Shown: positions 46,942 through 57,259, counted from the first letter of the stretch. The stretch is 64,000 bases of DNA from Chromatiales bacterium (GCA_028280505.1 JANQLO010000074.1:87953-151952); one strand, 5' to 3'. Made by a program: numbers and translations. The notes: generated from the letters alone by a model not told the origin.

Positions 46942-47444
46942 GCACCGGTCTCGTGTTCTCGATCACCCTGGCTTATCTGCTGCCGCTGGCGTTCATCGCC
47001 TGGTTGCTCAGTGAGCACACACAGTATCCCAGGCGGTTGCTCATCGGCGTTTTGACACTACTGCCGCTGTTCTACGTCGGTCACTATCTGTTGCTCAATG
47101 CATTGCAGGGCTGGCCGAGCGAGGTCGACGTACCCGAACGGTTCGACTTGCTTGCCTACAAGGTGGCCGAACCCGACATCAAGCGCGGCGATGCCGGTGA
47201 GATTCTGCTGTGGTTACGCGGCAGCGAGCAGAAACGGCCGCGTGTCCATTCGCTACCCTATAGCAAGGTACTGCACCAAAAACTGGTCGCAGCGGAAGAA
47301 CGTCAAGCGGCGGGACACACACAGCAAGGACACCGGACAACGCCGTCGACATCACAAGAGGCGTCGAAGACCGGCAATCAAGACGTCATCACGTTTGAAG
47401 ACGCACCGAAGGCCGTGGTGCCGCAAAAACCCACAACGCGATAA
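46938..47444 (+). CDS. Membrane protein of the channel cassette, unknown
   Basis: A 168-residue protein with two predicted membrane helices (about 6-25 and 34-56), then a soluble region of about 110 residues with ERFDLLAYKVAEPDIKRGDAGEILLWLRG and a polar, Gln/Thr-rich tail. It overlaps the preceding gene by four bases (ATGA), so all three genes are one operon. A bidirectional terminator follows 32 bp later. I do not recognise the family. It may be an accessory or anchoring subunit of the channel complex. Confidence 0.65.
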   Translation: MSTGLVFSITLAYLLPLAFIAWLLSEHTQYPRRLLIGVLTLLPLFYVGHYLLLNALQGWPSEVDVPERFDLLAYKVAEPDIKRGDAGEILLWLRGSEQKRPRVHSLPYSKVLHQKLVAAEERQAAGHTQQGHRTTPSTSQEASKTGNQDVITFEDAPKAVVPQKPTTR

Positions 47445-47475
47445 AAACGAAGTGGGCCTACCGGTGCGACAATTG

Positions 47476-47501
47476 AAAAAGCCGGCGATTGCCGGCCTTT
47501 T
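47476..47501. terminator. Bidirectional terminator
   Basis: Stem GCCGGC/GCCGGC with loop GATT, flanked by AAAAA on the left and CTTTT on the right. It therefore serves both the channel cassette (+) and ihfB (-). Confidence 0.85.
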
Positions 47502-47520
47502 CGACTGGGAGATCTGAGGG

Positions 47521-47850
47521 TCAGATCGTCGTCTCTTCCTGTGGATCCGTTTGGGCGATCTGTGCCTCGAACTTTTCGTTCACCCGTTCGCGCAATTCCT
47601 TGCCCGGCTTGAAATGCGGCACATACTTGCCGCTGAGCTGCACCGAGTCGCCCGTCTTTGGATTTCGGCCCATACGCGGCGGTCGAAAGTGCAGCGAAAA
47701 ACTGCCGAAACCGCGTATCTCGATGCGTTCGCCGGATGCCAGCGCCTGACTCATCTGCTCGATCATGCACTTAACCGCTAACTCCACGTCGCGGTAAGCT
47801 AGATGGCTCTGCTCGCGAGCAATGACTTCTATCAGTTCAGATTTGGTCAT
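47521..47850 (-). CDS. ihfB: Integration host factor beta subunit
   Basis: A 109-residue HU/IHF-family DNA-bending protein. The conserved start [11 protein letters not shown], the core [26 protein letters not shown] with the minor-groove-intercalating proline, and the C-terminal [15 protein letters not shown] identify the beta subunit. I start at the ATG at 47850; the frame extends upstream without support. The position after rpsA is conserved in gammaproteobacteria. Confidence 0.95.
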   Translation of the reverse strand: MTKSELIEVIAREQSHLAYRDVELAVKCMIEQMSQALASGERIEIRGFGSFSLHFRPPRMGRNPKTGDSVQLSGKYVPHFKPGKELRERVNEKFEAQIAQTDPQEETTI

Positions 47851-47916
47851 TGAAACTGTCCAGTCCCCAGTAAACCAGGCGGCCGAAGCCGCCATATTCC
47901 TACGCCTTACAGACGC

Positions 47917-49596
47917 TTATTCTTTGTTGGCATCCAAATGATCCTTCAACAGATCGCCGAATGCCGTGGTGCCGGCCGACGCGGCATCACTCGAGTAGGT
48001 GGCAATAGCCGCCTTTTCCTCATCATAGTCCTTGGCCTTGATCGACAGGCTAATGGTACGGTTCTTACGATCCACACCGGTAAACTTGGCCTCGATCGCA
48101 TCGCCTTCCTTGAGTACCGAGCGGGCATCTTCAACGCGATCGCGCGACAACTCCGACGCGCGCAGATAACCCTCGACGCCCTCCTCGAGCGCGATGACAG
48201 CACCCTTGGCATCGACTTCCTGAACGGTGCCGTTGACGATAGAGCCCTTCTCATGAGCTGCCAGGAAGCTTGACATCGGATCCTTGTCGAGCTGCTTGAT
48301 ACCCAAGGAGATACGCTCGCGTTCGGGGTCGACTGCCAACACCACAGTCTCCAGTTCCTGGCCTTTCTTGTAGTTACGGATCATGGCTTCGCCGGTGTCG
48401 TCCCACGAAATGTCGGAGAGATGCACCAGACCGTCGATGCCACCGTCCAGGCCGATGAAGATACCGAAATCGGTAATCGACTTGATGACACCGCTGACGT
48501 GATCGCCCTTGTTGAAGCGGGTCGAGAAATCTTCCCAAGGATTCGCCTGACATTGCTTCATGCCGAGCGAGATACGGCGACGCTCTTCGTCGATGTCCAG
48601 CACCACGACCTCGACCTCGTCGCCGAGAGTCACGACCTTGCTCGGGTGCACGTTCTTATTGGTCCAGTCCATTTCCGACACGTGAACCAAACCTTCGACA
48701 CCATCTTCGATTTCGACGAATGCGCCATAGTCGGCGATGTTGGTGACCTTACCGAACAAACGGGTACTTTCCGGATAACGACGGGTGATGTTCTCCCATG
48801 GATCCTCGCCCATTTGCTTGAGGCCGAGCGACACACGCATTTTGTCACGATCGAATTTCAAAACCTTGACGTTGACTTCATCACCGATTTCGACCACCTC
48901 GGACGGATGTTTGACGCGCTTCCACGCCATATCGGTGATATGCAGCAAACCGTCGATGCCACCGAGATCGACGAAAGCACCGTAGTCGGTGAGGTTCTTG
49001 ACCACACCTTTGACTTCCTGACCTTCCTGCAGATTCTCAAGCAGCTTATCGCGCTCTTCGCTGTACTCCTGTTCGACTACTGCGCGACGCGAGACCACGA
49101 CATTGTTGCGCTTCTGATCGAGCTTGATGACCTTGAACTCGAGATCCTTACCTTCCAAATAAGAGGTGTCGCGCACCGGGCGCACATCGACCAGCGAGCC
49201 CGGCAGGAAAGCGCGGATCTGATCGAGTTCGACGGTGAAGCCGCCTTTCACTTTGCCGTTGATGCGGCCGATGACGATTTCCTCGGCCTCGAAAGCCTTT
49301 TCGAGCTTGTTCCAGGCGTGATGGCGCTTGGCCTTTTCACGCGATAACCGTGTAGCACCGAAACCGTCCTCGACGGCATCCAGTGCAACCTCGACCTGGT
49401 CGCCGATTTCACATTCGACATTACCGTCAAAATCGGTGAACTGGCTCTTGGGGATCACACCCTCGGATTTCAGACCGGCATTGACGATCACATGATCGTT
49501 TTCGATGGCGACGACGGTACCGATAACAATGGCACCCGGCTGGAGGTTGGTATTAGAGAGGCTCTGTTCAAAGAGCTCGGCAAAGCTTTCAGACAT
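47917..49596 (-). CDS. rpsA: 30S ribosomal protein S1
   Basis: A 559-residue S1 protein with six S1 RNA-binding repeats in sequence. Repeats 3-6 are marked by recurring units such as [62 protein letters not shown] and a final [18 protein letters not shown]. It binds mRNA on the 30S subunit and helps initiate translation. The start is the ATG at 49596 (MSESFAELF), and the length matches E. coli S1 (557). A terminator separates it from cmk upstream, so it has its own promoter. Confidence 0.97.
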   Translation of the reverse strand: MSESFAELFEQSLSNTNLQPGAIVIGTVVAIENDHVIVNAGLKSEGVIPKSQFTDFDGNVECEIGDQVEVALDAVEDGFGATRLSREKAKRHHAWNKLEKAFEAEEIVIGRINGKVKGGFTVELDQIRAFLPGSLVDVRPVRDTSYLEGKDLEFKVIKLDQKRNNVVVSRRAVVEQEYSEERDKLLENLQEGQEVKGVVKNLTDYGAFVDLGGIDGLLHITDMAWKRVKHPSEVVEIGDEVNVKVLKFDRDKMRVSLGLKQMGEDPWENITRRYPESTRLFGKVTNIADYGAFVEIEDGVEGLVHVSEMDWTNKNVHPSKVVTLGDEVEVVVLDIDEERRRISLGMKQCQANPWEDFSTRFNKGDHVSGVIKSITDFGIFIGLDGGIDGLVHLSDISWDDTGEAMIRNYKKGQELETVVLAVDPERERISLGIKQLDKDPMSSFLAAHEKGSIVNGTVQEVDAKGAVIALEEGVEGYLRASELSRDRVEDARSVLKEGDAIEAKFTGVDRKNRTISLSIKAKDYDEEKAAIATYSSDAASAGTTAFGDLLKDHLDANKE

Positions 49597-49670
49597 GTGG
49601 TGTTCCCGATCCGCGCTGTGACGGACCATCCTACCGGCGAGTAAACTCAATCCGGATTTTTCAACGTTTA

Positions 49671-49692
49671 ACAAAAACCCGGCAGCACCGGG
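49671..49692 (-). terminator. Rho-independent terminator after cmk
   Basis: On the minus strand CCCGG-TGCTG-CCGGG is followed directly by TTTTTGTT. It begins 5 bp past the cmk stop and lies upstream of rpsA. Confidence 0.85.
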
Positions 49693-49696
49693 CACC

Positions 49697-50395
49697 CTAG
49701 TTTTGTCGACCGCTTAACGGTCGATAGGGCGTCGCATATACGGCATGGGCCTGTTGCAACACCCGCTCTACAACATTTTCGATCGTCAATGCGGTCGAAT
49801 CGATTTCAATCGCATCGGCCGCTGGGACCAATGGCGAAACGGCGCGATTGCGATCACGCGCGTCACGTTCCTCGATCTCAGCGGTAAGGGCGGCGAGGTT
49901 AGCAGGCAACCCTTTTTCTTTCAACTGCTTATAGCGTCTTTGTGCCCGTTCTGCAGCACTCGCGGTGAGAAAGATCTTGAGCCCCGCATCGGGAAAGACC
50001 GTGGTGCCCATGTCGCGGCCGTCGGCGACCAAGCCCGGCAGGCGGGCATAATCCCGCTGCCAATCGAGCAGCGCCTGCCGTACACCCGGCATTGCGGCGA
50101 CCTTCGAGGCATTGTTTCCGGCGGTTTCGGTGCGGATGGCAGTGGTCACATCGATGCCGCCCAGGCGAATCACACCATGATCGAATTTAACATTAAGTTT
50201 CGACGCTATCTCACTGATTTTGTTTTGATCATTAAATCCTATTTTCGCCTGCTCGACAGCGTAACCGACTAAACGATAGAGCGCCCCCGAATCGAGCACC
50301 CACCATCCCAGGCGCTCGGCAACCCGCCCGGTGACCGTGCCCTTACCTGAGCCACTCGGCCCGTCGATGGTGATCACCGGCACTGAATCAGACAT
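49697..50395 (-). CDS. cmk: Cytidylate kinase
   Basis: A 232-residue CMP/dCMP kinase with the P-loop [19 protein letters not shown] at the start, the substrate-binding [32 protein letters not shown] segment and the LID-region [14 protein letters not shown]. The ATG at 50395 overlaps the aroA stop by eight bases. The gene ends at a strong terminator, closing the aromatic operon. Confidence 0.96.
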   Translation of the reverse strand: MSDSVPVITIDGPSGSGKGTVTGRVAERLGWWVLDSGALYRLVGYAVEQAKIGFNDQNKISEIASKLNVKFDHGVIRLGGIDVTTAIRTETAGNNASKVAAMPGVRQALLDWQRDYARLPGLVADGRDMGTTVFPDAGLKIFLTASAAERAQRRYKQLKEKGLPANLAALTAEIEERDARDRNRAVSPLVPAADAIEIDSTALTIENVVERVLQQAHAVYATPYRPLSGRQN

Positions 50396-51707
50396 CGTGG
50401 GCGCTGACCTGAGCGCCGACACCGGCGGCCAGCTCGACGAAACGGGGGAACGAAGTATTGACGTTGGCGCAGTCGTCGACCCGGATCTCGCCGTTTGCGC
50501 GTAAGGCCGCGATGGTGAAGGCCATTGCAATCCGGTGATCGCCGTGGCTGTCGACCTGGCCACCGCCGATCGACCCACCCCGGATGGCAATGCCGTCCGG
50601 TGTCGGCCTCGCATCGACTCCCAGGATCCGCAGGCCATCGGCCATCGTCTGGATACGGTCCGACTCTTTAACCCGCAATTCTTCGGCACCTGTCAATACG
50701 GTCTCACCATCGGCGCAGGCGGCCGCAACGAATAACACCGGAAACTCGTCGATGGCCAACGGCACCTGATCTTCGGGAATACGTATGCCCTTGAGCGGCG
50801 CGGCGCGCACCCGTAGATCGGCAACCGGTTCGCCACCGACTTCACGCCGGTTCGACACTTCAATATTGGCGCCCATCAAACGCAGGATATTGATCACGCC
50901 GTCACGGGTCGGATTCATACCGACATGTTCCAGCGTCAGATCCGAACCCTCGGCGATACTCGCCCCGACGAGAAAAAAGGCTGCCGACGAGATATCTGCC
51001 GGTACGTCGATATCGCACGCCTTGAGCGTGCCGCCGCCGTTGATGCAGACGCGACTCCCCTCACGTCGCACCGCATAACCGAAACCCCGCAACATGCGCT
51101 CGGTATGGTCTCGGGTCAGCGCCGGCTCGCTAACGCAGGTCTCGCCATCGGCGTAAAGGCCGGCCAGCAAGACACAGGACTTCACCTGGGCACTGGCGAC
51201 CGGCATGGGATAATCGATTGCCCGTAGTCGATTCACCGGTTTGATATGTAAAGGCGCGGTGCCCTTGTCGGTGGTTTCTATCCGGGCGCCCATTTCGACC
51301 AACGGAACGGTCACACGCTTCATCGGACGCCCGGACAACGACACATCACCGACCAAGGTCAGGTCCAAGCCCTGTCCGGCCAGCAGTCCCGCCATCAGAC
51401 GCATCGCGGTGCCCGAGTTACCCAGATCCAACGGCTCGTCGGGCCGCACCAGGCCATGCATGCCGACCCCCTGAATGATCACGCTGCCCTGCTTCGGCCC
51501 ATCGATTTCTACCCCCATGGCACGAAAGGCCTTTAGGGTCGCGAGGCTGTCTTCGCCTTCGAGAAAACCGCTAACCCGCGTGATCCCTTCGGCCAAGGCG
51601 CCCAGCATGATGGAACGATGCGAAATCGATTTATCACCAGGCACGCGCAGACGGCCGGAAAGCCGGCCACCGGGGCTGACCCGAAACTGAATCTTGTTGG
51701 ACGGCAA
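50388..51707 (-). CDS. aroA: EPSP synthase (3-phosphoshikimate 1-carboxyvinyltransferase)
   Basis: A 439-residue enzyme of the shikimate pathway that joins PEP to shikimate-3-phosphate. The N-terminal VPGDKSISHRSIMLGALAEG, the PEP-binding DLGNSGTAMRLM and the C-terminal KESDRIQTMADGL and SHGDHRIAMAF motifs are present. The start codon is TTG, with AGAGGT before it. LGNSGTAMR has Ala after Thr, as in class I plant and enteric enzymes. Confidence 0.96.
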   Translation of the reverse strand: MPSNKIQFRVSPGGRLSGRLRVPGDKSISHRSIMLGALAEGITRVSGFLEGEDSLATLKAFRAMGVEIDGPKQGSVIIQGVGMHGLVRPDEPLDLGNSGTAMRLMAGLLAGQGLDLTLVGDVSLSGRPMKRVTVPLVEMGARIETTDKGTAPLHIKPVNRLRAIDYPMPVASAQVKSCVLLAGLYADGETCVSEPALTRDHTERMLRGFGYAVRREGSRVCINGGGTLKACDIDVPADISSAAFFLVGASIAEGSDLTLEHVGMNPTRDGVINILRLMGANIEVSNRREVGGEPVADLRVRAAPLKGIRIPEDQVPLAIDEFPVLFVAAACADGETVLTGAEELRVKESDRIQTMADGLRILGVDARPTPDGIAIRGGSIGGGQVDSHGDHRIAMAFTIAALRANGEIRVDDCANVNTSFPRFVELAAGVGAQVSAHDV

Positions 51708-51792
51708 AGCAATTACCTCTGAGAGGAAAGGTGCGAAAGGCTAGTCGCAGTCAGGTGAAAACTCAATAGTGTCCTGTCGCGCAGATACCTTG

Positions 51793-52668
51793 CTATTTCA
51801 ACCCGTCGACATAACGATCGCGTGACGCCTTGGCGCGCTCGAAGATACGCAGCAACTCGTCACCGTCGCCATCGGCGATAAGACGTGACAACTCGGCCAT
51901 TTCTCCTGCAAAGGCTGCGAGCATCGGGCTCAGGGCATCACGATTGGCGATGCAGATGTCGCGCCACATGACCGGATTACTCGATGCGATACGGGTAAAG
52001 TCGCGAAAACCGCCGGCGGCGTAACGGAAGATCTCGTCGTTCTCTTTCATTCGCGCGAGCATGTCGACCAAACCGAAGGCCAGCATATGCGGCAGATGGC
52101 TGGTCGCAGCCAGCACCTCGTCATGATGCTCGACCGACATCTCAGTGACCCGGGCACCGCAGGTCTCCCAGATCGTACGCACACGATCCACCGTATCAGC
52201 CGGATTCTCCGCCAGTGGTGTCAGGATCACGCGGCGATTCTGATACAACTCGGCAAATGACGCGGCAACACCGTTGTTTTCGGTACCGGCGATTGGATGA
52301 CCCGGTACGAAACGTGACAACAGTGCCGGCGCAGCCTCTCGACAATCCGCGACGACGCTGCCCTTGGCGCTGCCACCGTCGGTGATCAGCGCATCGACAG
52401 ACACCGTATCCCGCATCGCGTCGAATGCGCGCCGCATGGCGCCAAGGGGCACGGCCAAAAACACCACATCCGCACCACGCACCGCATCGGCTATGTCATG
52501 CGTATAACGGTCGATAACGCCGAGTTCGATCGCCTGTTCCAGGTTATCGCGTCCGCGACCACAACCCACGATCTCACCGACCACACCCGCTGCACGGAGT
52601 GCGCGCGCCAGCGAACCGCCGATCAGACCGACACCGACGACCGCCAGTCTGTCGATGGACAGACTCAA
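51793..52668 (-). CDS. tyrA: Prephenate/arogenate dehydrogenase
   Basis: A 291-residue monofunctional TyrA-type dehydrogenase on the route to tyrosine. The NAD motif VVGVGLIGGSLARALRAAG, the catalytic histidine in FVPGHPIAGTENNG and AATSHLPHMLAFGLV are visible. There is no fused chorismate mutase. It starts with TTG, overlapping the hisC stop (TTGA). In Pseudomonas-like clusters this enzyme is a cyclohexadienyl dehydrogenase, so arogenate may also be a substrate. Confidence 0.94.
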   Translation of the reverse strand: MSLSIDRLAVVGVGLIGGSLARALRAAGVVGEIVGCGRGRDNLEQAIELGVIDRYTHDIADAVRGADVVFLAVPLGAMRRAFDAMRDTVSVDALITDGGSAKGSVVADCREAAPALLSRFVPGHPIAGTENNGVAASFAELYQNRRVILTPLAENPADTVDRVRTIWETCGARVTEMSVEHHDEVLAATSHLPHMLAFGLVDMLARMKENDEIFRYAAGGFRDFTRIASSNPVMWRDICIANRDALSPMLAAFAGEMAELSRLIADGDGDELLRIFERAKASRDRYVDGLK

Positions 52669-53762
52669 AGCACCTGCTCCAACGCTTCCAGGAAGCGTGC
52701 GTTTTCCTGCGGCAAACCGACACTGACCCGAAGATGATTCGGCATACCGTAGTTCGCGACCGGCCGGGTTATGACACCGAGCTTCAGCAACGCCTCATCG
52801 ATCGACACGGCATCACGCCCGAGATCGATGGTGAGAAAATTACCGAACGACGGGATGTAGTTCAGACCAAGCTTGCTCACGCCCTTGGCCAATTGTTTTA
52901 GTCCTTGCTCGTTGAGTTCGACTGATCGGGCCAGATAATCCTGATCATCGAGCGCCGCAATCGCGGCGACTTGGGCGAGAGTGTCGACATTGAACGGTTG
53001 ACGTACCCGGTTGAGCAAATCGGCGATATCGGGATGCGATAAACCATAACCGACCCGCAGCGCGGCCAGACCATAGGCTTTGGAAAAAGTACGGGTCACG
53101 ATCAGATTCGGGAAATCATCCAACCACAGACTGACATCCGGATGATCCGTTTCCCGGACATAGTCGATATAGGCCTCGTCGACCACCACGATCACTGCCG
53201 ACGGTAACGATTCGATGAACGCACGCAGGCTGTCCCGATCCAGCCGTGTCCCGGTCGGGTTGTTCGGGTTGGCGATCCACACGACACCGGTACGTTCGCC
53301 CACCATGGCGCGCATGGCATCGAGATCATGTGCGTAATCGCGCGCCGGTGCGATTTTCAATTCGGCGCCGACCGCCATGCTGCTGAGCGGATAGACCGCG
53401 AAGGCATATTGCGAAAACAGGCTCTCCCGCCCTGCCCAGAGAAACACGCGGGCGATCATGTCGAGCACATCGTTCGAGCCATTGCCGACGGTGATGCCGG
53501 CCGGGTCGACATCATGCCGTTTTGCCAGTACCTGGCGTAACTCGAAGGCGCCGCCGTCGGGATAGCGGGTCAACTCCTTCAGCTCCGCCTCGACCGCAGC
53601 CTGGACACGTGGGCTGGGGCCCAACGGATTCTCGTTCGACGCCAGCTTGATGGATTCCGTGATGCCGAGTTCGCGCTCCAACTCGGACAAAGGTTTGCCC
53701 GGCACATAGGGTTTGAGTGCGGCCAGTCCGGGGGCGGCTTGGGCAATGAAACGATTGCTCAT
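52665..53762 (-). CDS. hisC: Histidinol-phosphate aminotransferase
   Basis: A 365-residue class I/II aminotransferase. The start KPYVPGKPLSELERELGI is typical HisC, VWIANPNNPTGT and the PLP lysine segment TRTFSKAYGLAALRVGYG follow, and NHLRVSVGLPQENARFLEAL closes the protein. Within a phenylalanine/tyrosine cluster it may serve aromatic transamination as well as histidine synthesis. The ATG at 53762 is chosen over a long upstream extension that overlaps pheA. Confidence 0.94.
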   Translation of the reverse strand: MSNRFIAQAAPGLAALKPYVPGKPLSELERELGITESIKLASNENPLGPSPRVQAAVEAELKELTRYPDGGAFELRQVLAKRHDVDPAGITVGNGSNDVLDMIARVFLWAGRESLFSQYAFAVYPLSSMAVGAELKIAPARDYAHDLDAMRAMVGERTGVVWIANPNNPTGTRLDRDSLRAFIESLPSAVIVVVDEAYIDYVRETDHPDVSLWLDDFPNLIVTRTFSKAYGLAALRVGYGLSHPDIADLLNRVRQPFNVDTLAQVAAIAALDDQDYLARSVELNEQGLKQLAKGVSKLGLNYIPSFGNFLTIDLGRDAVSIDEALLKLGVITRPVANYGMPNHLRVSVGLPQENARFLEALEQVL

Positions 53763-53802
53763 CGATCTATCCGTATTAGGGTTGACGACACGCGATGCCC
53801 TG

Positions 53803-54888
53803 TCAGAGAACCGCTTTGGGATAGGAGCCCAGCACTTTGAACATACCGGCCTGAGCCTGGAGTACGCGTAATGCCTCGGCAACCTGCCCATCGTCCCGAT
53901 GACCGTTGATATCGACGAAGAAAACATAGTCCCAATTGCCGCGGCGCGACGGCCGCGATTCGATTCGGGTCATACTGATGCCGTGCTCGGCCAAGGGCGC
54001 CAATAAACGGTGCAAACCGCCGGCCTCGTTACGGGTCGACATCAGGAGACTGGTCTTGTCGTCGCCGGACGGCGGTACAGCCTGGCGGCCGACCACCAAA
54101 AAGCGCGTGGTATTACCCGGATCATCCTCGATGTTCGGCACCAACACTTTGAGATCGTAGAGTTCGGCGGCCATCTCACCGGCGATCGCCGCCGCCGTCT
54201 CGTCGGACATGGCCCGCTTTGCCGCCTCGGCATTACTGCCGACCGGTACGCGTTCGACATAGGGCAGATGACGATCCAGCCATCCGCGGCATTGCGCCAA
54301 TGACTGCTGGTGTGAATACACCATCTTGAGTGTGTTGAGCTCATCCCCGGCGGACAACAGATTGTGATGGATGCGCATGGTCACTTCACCGCAAATCTGC
54401 AACGGCGAATTCAAGAACATGTCGAGTGTGTGGCTGACCACACCCTCGCTGGAGTTCTCGACCGGCACGACACCATAATGACAGGCACCACTCTCGACCT
54501 CTTGGAATACATCGGAGATCGCCGCCATCGGCACCGTATCCACCGCGTGGCCGAAATGTTTGAGCGCCGCCGCCTGGGTGAAGGTACCTTCAGGCCCCAA
54601 AAAACCGACGCTCAGCGGCAGCTCCAGCGCCAGACATTCCGACATGATCTCGCGGAACAGACGTGCAATCGCCTCGTCGCCGAGCGGTCCCTGATTACGC
54701 GCCTTGACCGTGCGCAACACCTGGGCCTCGCGTTCGGGTCTGTAAAAGACCGTATCGCCATCCGACGCCAGTTTGATCCGCGCGACCTCTTGCGCGGCGC
54801 CGGCCCGGGCATTCAGCAAATCCTGGACCTGGCGATCGATTGCATCGATACGCTCGCGGATCTCGTCAAGCTGGCCTTGCTCAGTCAT
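53803..54888 (-). CDS. pheA: Bifunctional chorismate mutase/prephenate dehydratase
   Basis: A 361-residue P-protein. It has an N-terminal AroQ chorismate mutase helix bundle (EIRERIDAIDRQVQDLLNARA, about 1-90), then a prephenate dehydratase domain (VGFLGPEGTFTQAAALKHFG; VPVENSSEGVVSHTLD; STRFLV-type segment TTRFLVVG) and a C-terminal ACT domain for phenylalanine feedback (GGLHRLLAPLAEHGISMTRIESRPSRRG). All three parts are complete. It makes phenylpyruvate from chorismate. Confidence 0.96.
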   Translation of the reverse strand: MTEQGQLDEIRERIDAIDRQVQDLLNARAGAAQEVARIKLASDGDTVFYRPEREAQVLRTVKARNQGPLGDEAIARLFREIMSECLALELPLSVGFLGPEGTFTQAAALKHFGHAVDTVPMAAISDVFQEVESGACHYGVVPVENSSEGVVSHTLDMFLNSPLQICGEVTMRIHHNLLSAGDELNTLKMVYSHQQSLAQCRGWLDRHLPYVERVPVGSNAEAAKRAMSDETAAAIAGEMAAELYDLKVLVPNIEDDPGNTTRFLVVGRQAVPPSGDDKTSLLMSTRNEAGGLHRLLAPLAEHGISMTRIESRPSRRGNWDYVFFVDINGHRDDGQVAEALRVLQAQAGMFKVLGSYPKAVL

Positions 54889-54931
54889 GCAGCGATTCTA
54901 GCGCAACGCGATGACGGGCCGACAAGACAGC

Positions 54932-56107
54932 TTACTCGCAACCCAGGCAACGCACCGACAGCACGCCGTCGATATCGTGAATCTGCCGGATGGCGTCGTT
55001 GCTCGGCTCCTTATCGAGATCAATGAGCGTCACGGCAATATTGCCGCGCGATTTGTTCAACATATCGATAATGTTCAATCCGGCCTCGGCGAGATCGGTC
55101 GAAACCTGACCGACCATGTTCGGTACATTGCTGTTCACGACCGCCAGGCGGTATCCCCCGTCGGTACGCGGCAGATTGATCTCGGGAAAATTGACCGAGT
55201 TGGTGATGTTGCCGTGCTCCAACCAATCGCGTACCTGCTCGGCAACCATGACAGCACAGTTTTCTTCCGCCTCGGAGGTCGAGGCACCCAGGTGCGGCAA
55301 GGTAATCACGCGTGGGTGATCCTTCAGCAAGTTACTGGGGAAATCGCAAACATAAGCATACAGATGACCGTTTTCGAGCGCGGCGACAGCCGCCTCGTCG
55401 TCGATGATGCCGTTACGCGCAAAATTCAACAGCACCGAACGCGGCTTCATCAGCTTCAGCCGGTCGGCGTTGATCATATTCCGGGTGTTATCGGTTAACG
55501 GTACGTGGAAGGTAATGAAATCGGAACGGGCCGCCAAATCGTCAACCGACAGCGCCTGCTCGACATCGGCTTCCAACGCCCAGGCCGAGCGCACGGTGAT
55601 GGTCGGGTCATAACCGATGACCTTCATACCCAAGGCGCGCGCGGCATTTGCGACCTTCACGCCGATCGCACCCAGACCGACCACACCCAGGGTACGGCCC
55701 GGCAACTCAAAACCGACAAAGTTCTTCTTGCCCGCCTCGACCTCCTTGTTGATCGACGCATCTTCACCCGACAGGTCGGTGGCAAAACGCCATGCCTGGC
55801 CGATATTACGGGCGGCCATCAGCATACCGGCGACGACGAGTTCCTTGACTGCATTGGCGTTCGCCCCGGGGGCATTGAATACCGGGATACCGGCGGCTGT
55901 CATGACGTCGACGGGGATGTTGTTCACCCCGGCACCGGCCCGCCCAATCGCCTTGACCGATTCCGGCAGGGTCATATCGTGCATCTTGGCCGAACGCACC
56001 AGGATCGCATCCGGGTGATTGATCTCAGACGCGATTTCGTAATCGCTGCGAGGCAGTCGATCGAGGCCGACTACGGAGATATTGTTAAGCGTTTGAATCT
56101 TGTACAT
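54932..56107 (-). CDS. serA: D-3-phosphoglycerate dehydrogenase
   Basis: A 391-residue enzyme for the first step of serine synthesis. Visible are the NAD-binding GVVGLGAIGVKVANAARALGMKVIGYDP, the catalytic His in the VITLPHLGASTSEAEENC segment and a C-terminal ACT domain (VPNMVGQVSTDLAEAGLNIIDMLNKS) for serine feedback. It is the short type, without the extra intervening domain. It lies between serC and pheA, joining two successive serine-pathway genes. Confidence 0.96.
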   Translation of the reverse strand: MYKIQTLNNISVVGLDRLPRSDYEIASEINHPDAILVRSAKMHDMTLPESVKAIGRAGAGVNNIPVDVMTAAGIPVFNAPGANANAVKELVVAGMLMAARNIGQAWRFATDLSGEDASINKEVEAGKKNFVGFELPGRTLGVVGLGAIGVKVANAARALGMKVIGYDPTITVRSAWALEADVEQALSVDDLAARSDFITFHVPLTDNTRNMINADRLKLMKPRSVLLNFARNGIIDDEAAVAALENGHLYAYVCDFPSNLLKDHPRVITLPHLGASTSEAEENCAVMVAEQVRDWLEHGNITNSVNFPEINLPRTDGGYRLAVVNSNVPNMVGQVSTDLAEAGLNIIDMLNKSRGNIAVTLIDLDKEPSNDAIRQIHDIDGVLSVRCLGCE

Positions 56108-56173
56108 CGTCAGTCCCGTATTGTCCCAAATCCGCGCACGTCGAAATCGTCCAATGTGTGCGCGTTTCGACGC

Positions 56174-57259
56174 TCAGCCGTGTGTGCGCTCGAATTCAGT
56201 CATGAAATCGATTAACGCCTTGACCCCCGCCTCGGGCATGGCATTGTAGATGCTCGCACGCATGCCACCGACCGAACGGTGACCTTTTAAGGTCTTCAGG
56301 CCAGCTTCGCCGGCCTGCTTGAGGAACTCGGCATCAAGTTCGGCATCGGCCAATGTAAAGGGTACGTTCATCCAAGAGCGACAACTTGGATCGACCGGGT
56401 TGTTATAGAACTCGGAGCCGTCGATCGCCTCATACAACATGTTTGCCTTGCGTTGATTGATCTCTCCCATACCGGCCAAACCGCCCTGTGCCTTGACCCA
56501 CTTGAACACCAAACCGGCGAGATACCAACCGTAGGTCGGCGGCGTGTTGTACATCGAGTCGGCCTTGGCGTGGGTGGCGTAATCGAACATTGCCGGCGTG
56601 CCGTCGATCGCACGGCCGATCAGATCGTCGCGCACGACGGCAATGGTCAGACCGGCCGGCCCGATGTTTTTCTGCGCACCGGCGTAGATCAATCCGAAAC
56701 GCGATACATCGACTGGGCGCGACAGTATAGTCGACGACATATCGGCAACCAGCGGCACCTCACCCGTATCCGGGATGTAACCGAACTCCACACCCTCGAT
56801 GGTTTCGTTCGGGGTGTAATGCACATAGGCGGCATCGGCCGAAACGCCGACCTCGTCGCGCTCGGGCACCGTCGTGAACTTGCCGTCGATTTCCCGATCG
56901 ACCGTTACGTTAATGTCGCCGAAGCGCTTGGCCTCGGCAATCGCCTTCTTCGACCAGGAACCGGTACGAAAATAATCGGCTTTGCCGGTCCGTCCGATCA
57001 GGTTCATCGGAATCATCGCAAACTGGCTCGATGCGCCACCCTGGAGGAATAGCACCTTGTAGTTGTCCGGTACCTGCATGAGTTCGCGCAAATCGGCTTC
57101 GGCCTCGCCGGCGATCGACATGAACTCCTTACCACGATGGCTCATTTCCATAACCGACATGCCGGCACCATGCCAATCGAGCATCTCCGCCTGGGCCTGT
57201 TTCAAAACGTCTTCGGGCAACGCCGCCGGACCGGCGCTGAAGTTGTAAACACGGGTCAT
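56174..57259 (-). CDS. serC: Phosphoserine aminotransferase
   Basis: A 361-residue PLP enzyme with the N-terminal FSAGPAALPEDVL, the WHGAGMSVMEMSHRGKEF segment, the PLP-lysine region YAGAQKNIGPAGLTI and the C-terminal GHRSVGGMRASIYNAMP. It converts 3-phosphohydroxypyruvate (from serA) to phosphoserine. It is the gene after gyrA, with a 79-bp gap that may hold a promoter. Confidence 0.97.
   Translation of the reverse strand: MTRVYNFSAGPAALPEDVLKQAQAEMLDWHGAGMSVMEMSHRGKEFMSIAGEAEADLRELMQVPDNYKVLFLQGGASSQFAMIPMNLIGRTGKADYFRTGSWSKKAIAEAKRFGDINVTVDREIDGKFTTVPERDEVGVSADAAYVHYTPNETIEGVEFGYIPDTGEVPLVADMSSTILSRPVDVSRFGLIYAGAQKNIGPAGLTIAVVRDDLIGRAIDGTPAMFDYATHAKADSMYNTPPTYGWYLAGLVFKWVKAQGGLAGMGEINQRKANMLYEAIDGSEFYNNPVDPSCRSWMNVPFTLADAELDAEFLKQAGEAGLKTLKGHRSVGGMRASIYNAMPEAGVKALIDFMTEFERTHG

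Noticed and set aside
45542..47444. Zorya (ZorAB) anti-phage system
   Set aside because: The second protein lacks the OmpA/MotB-type peptidoglycan-binding domain, and no ZorC, ZorD or ZorE helicase/nuclease gene follows. Only the channel core is similar.
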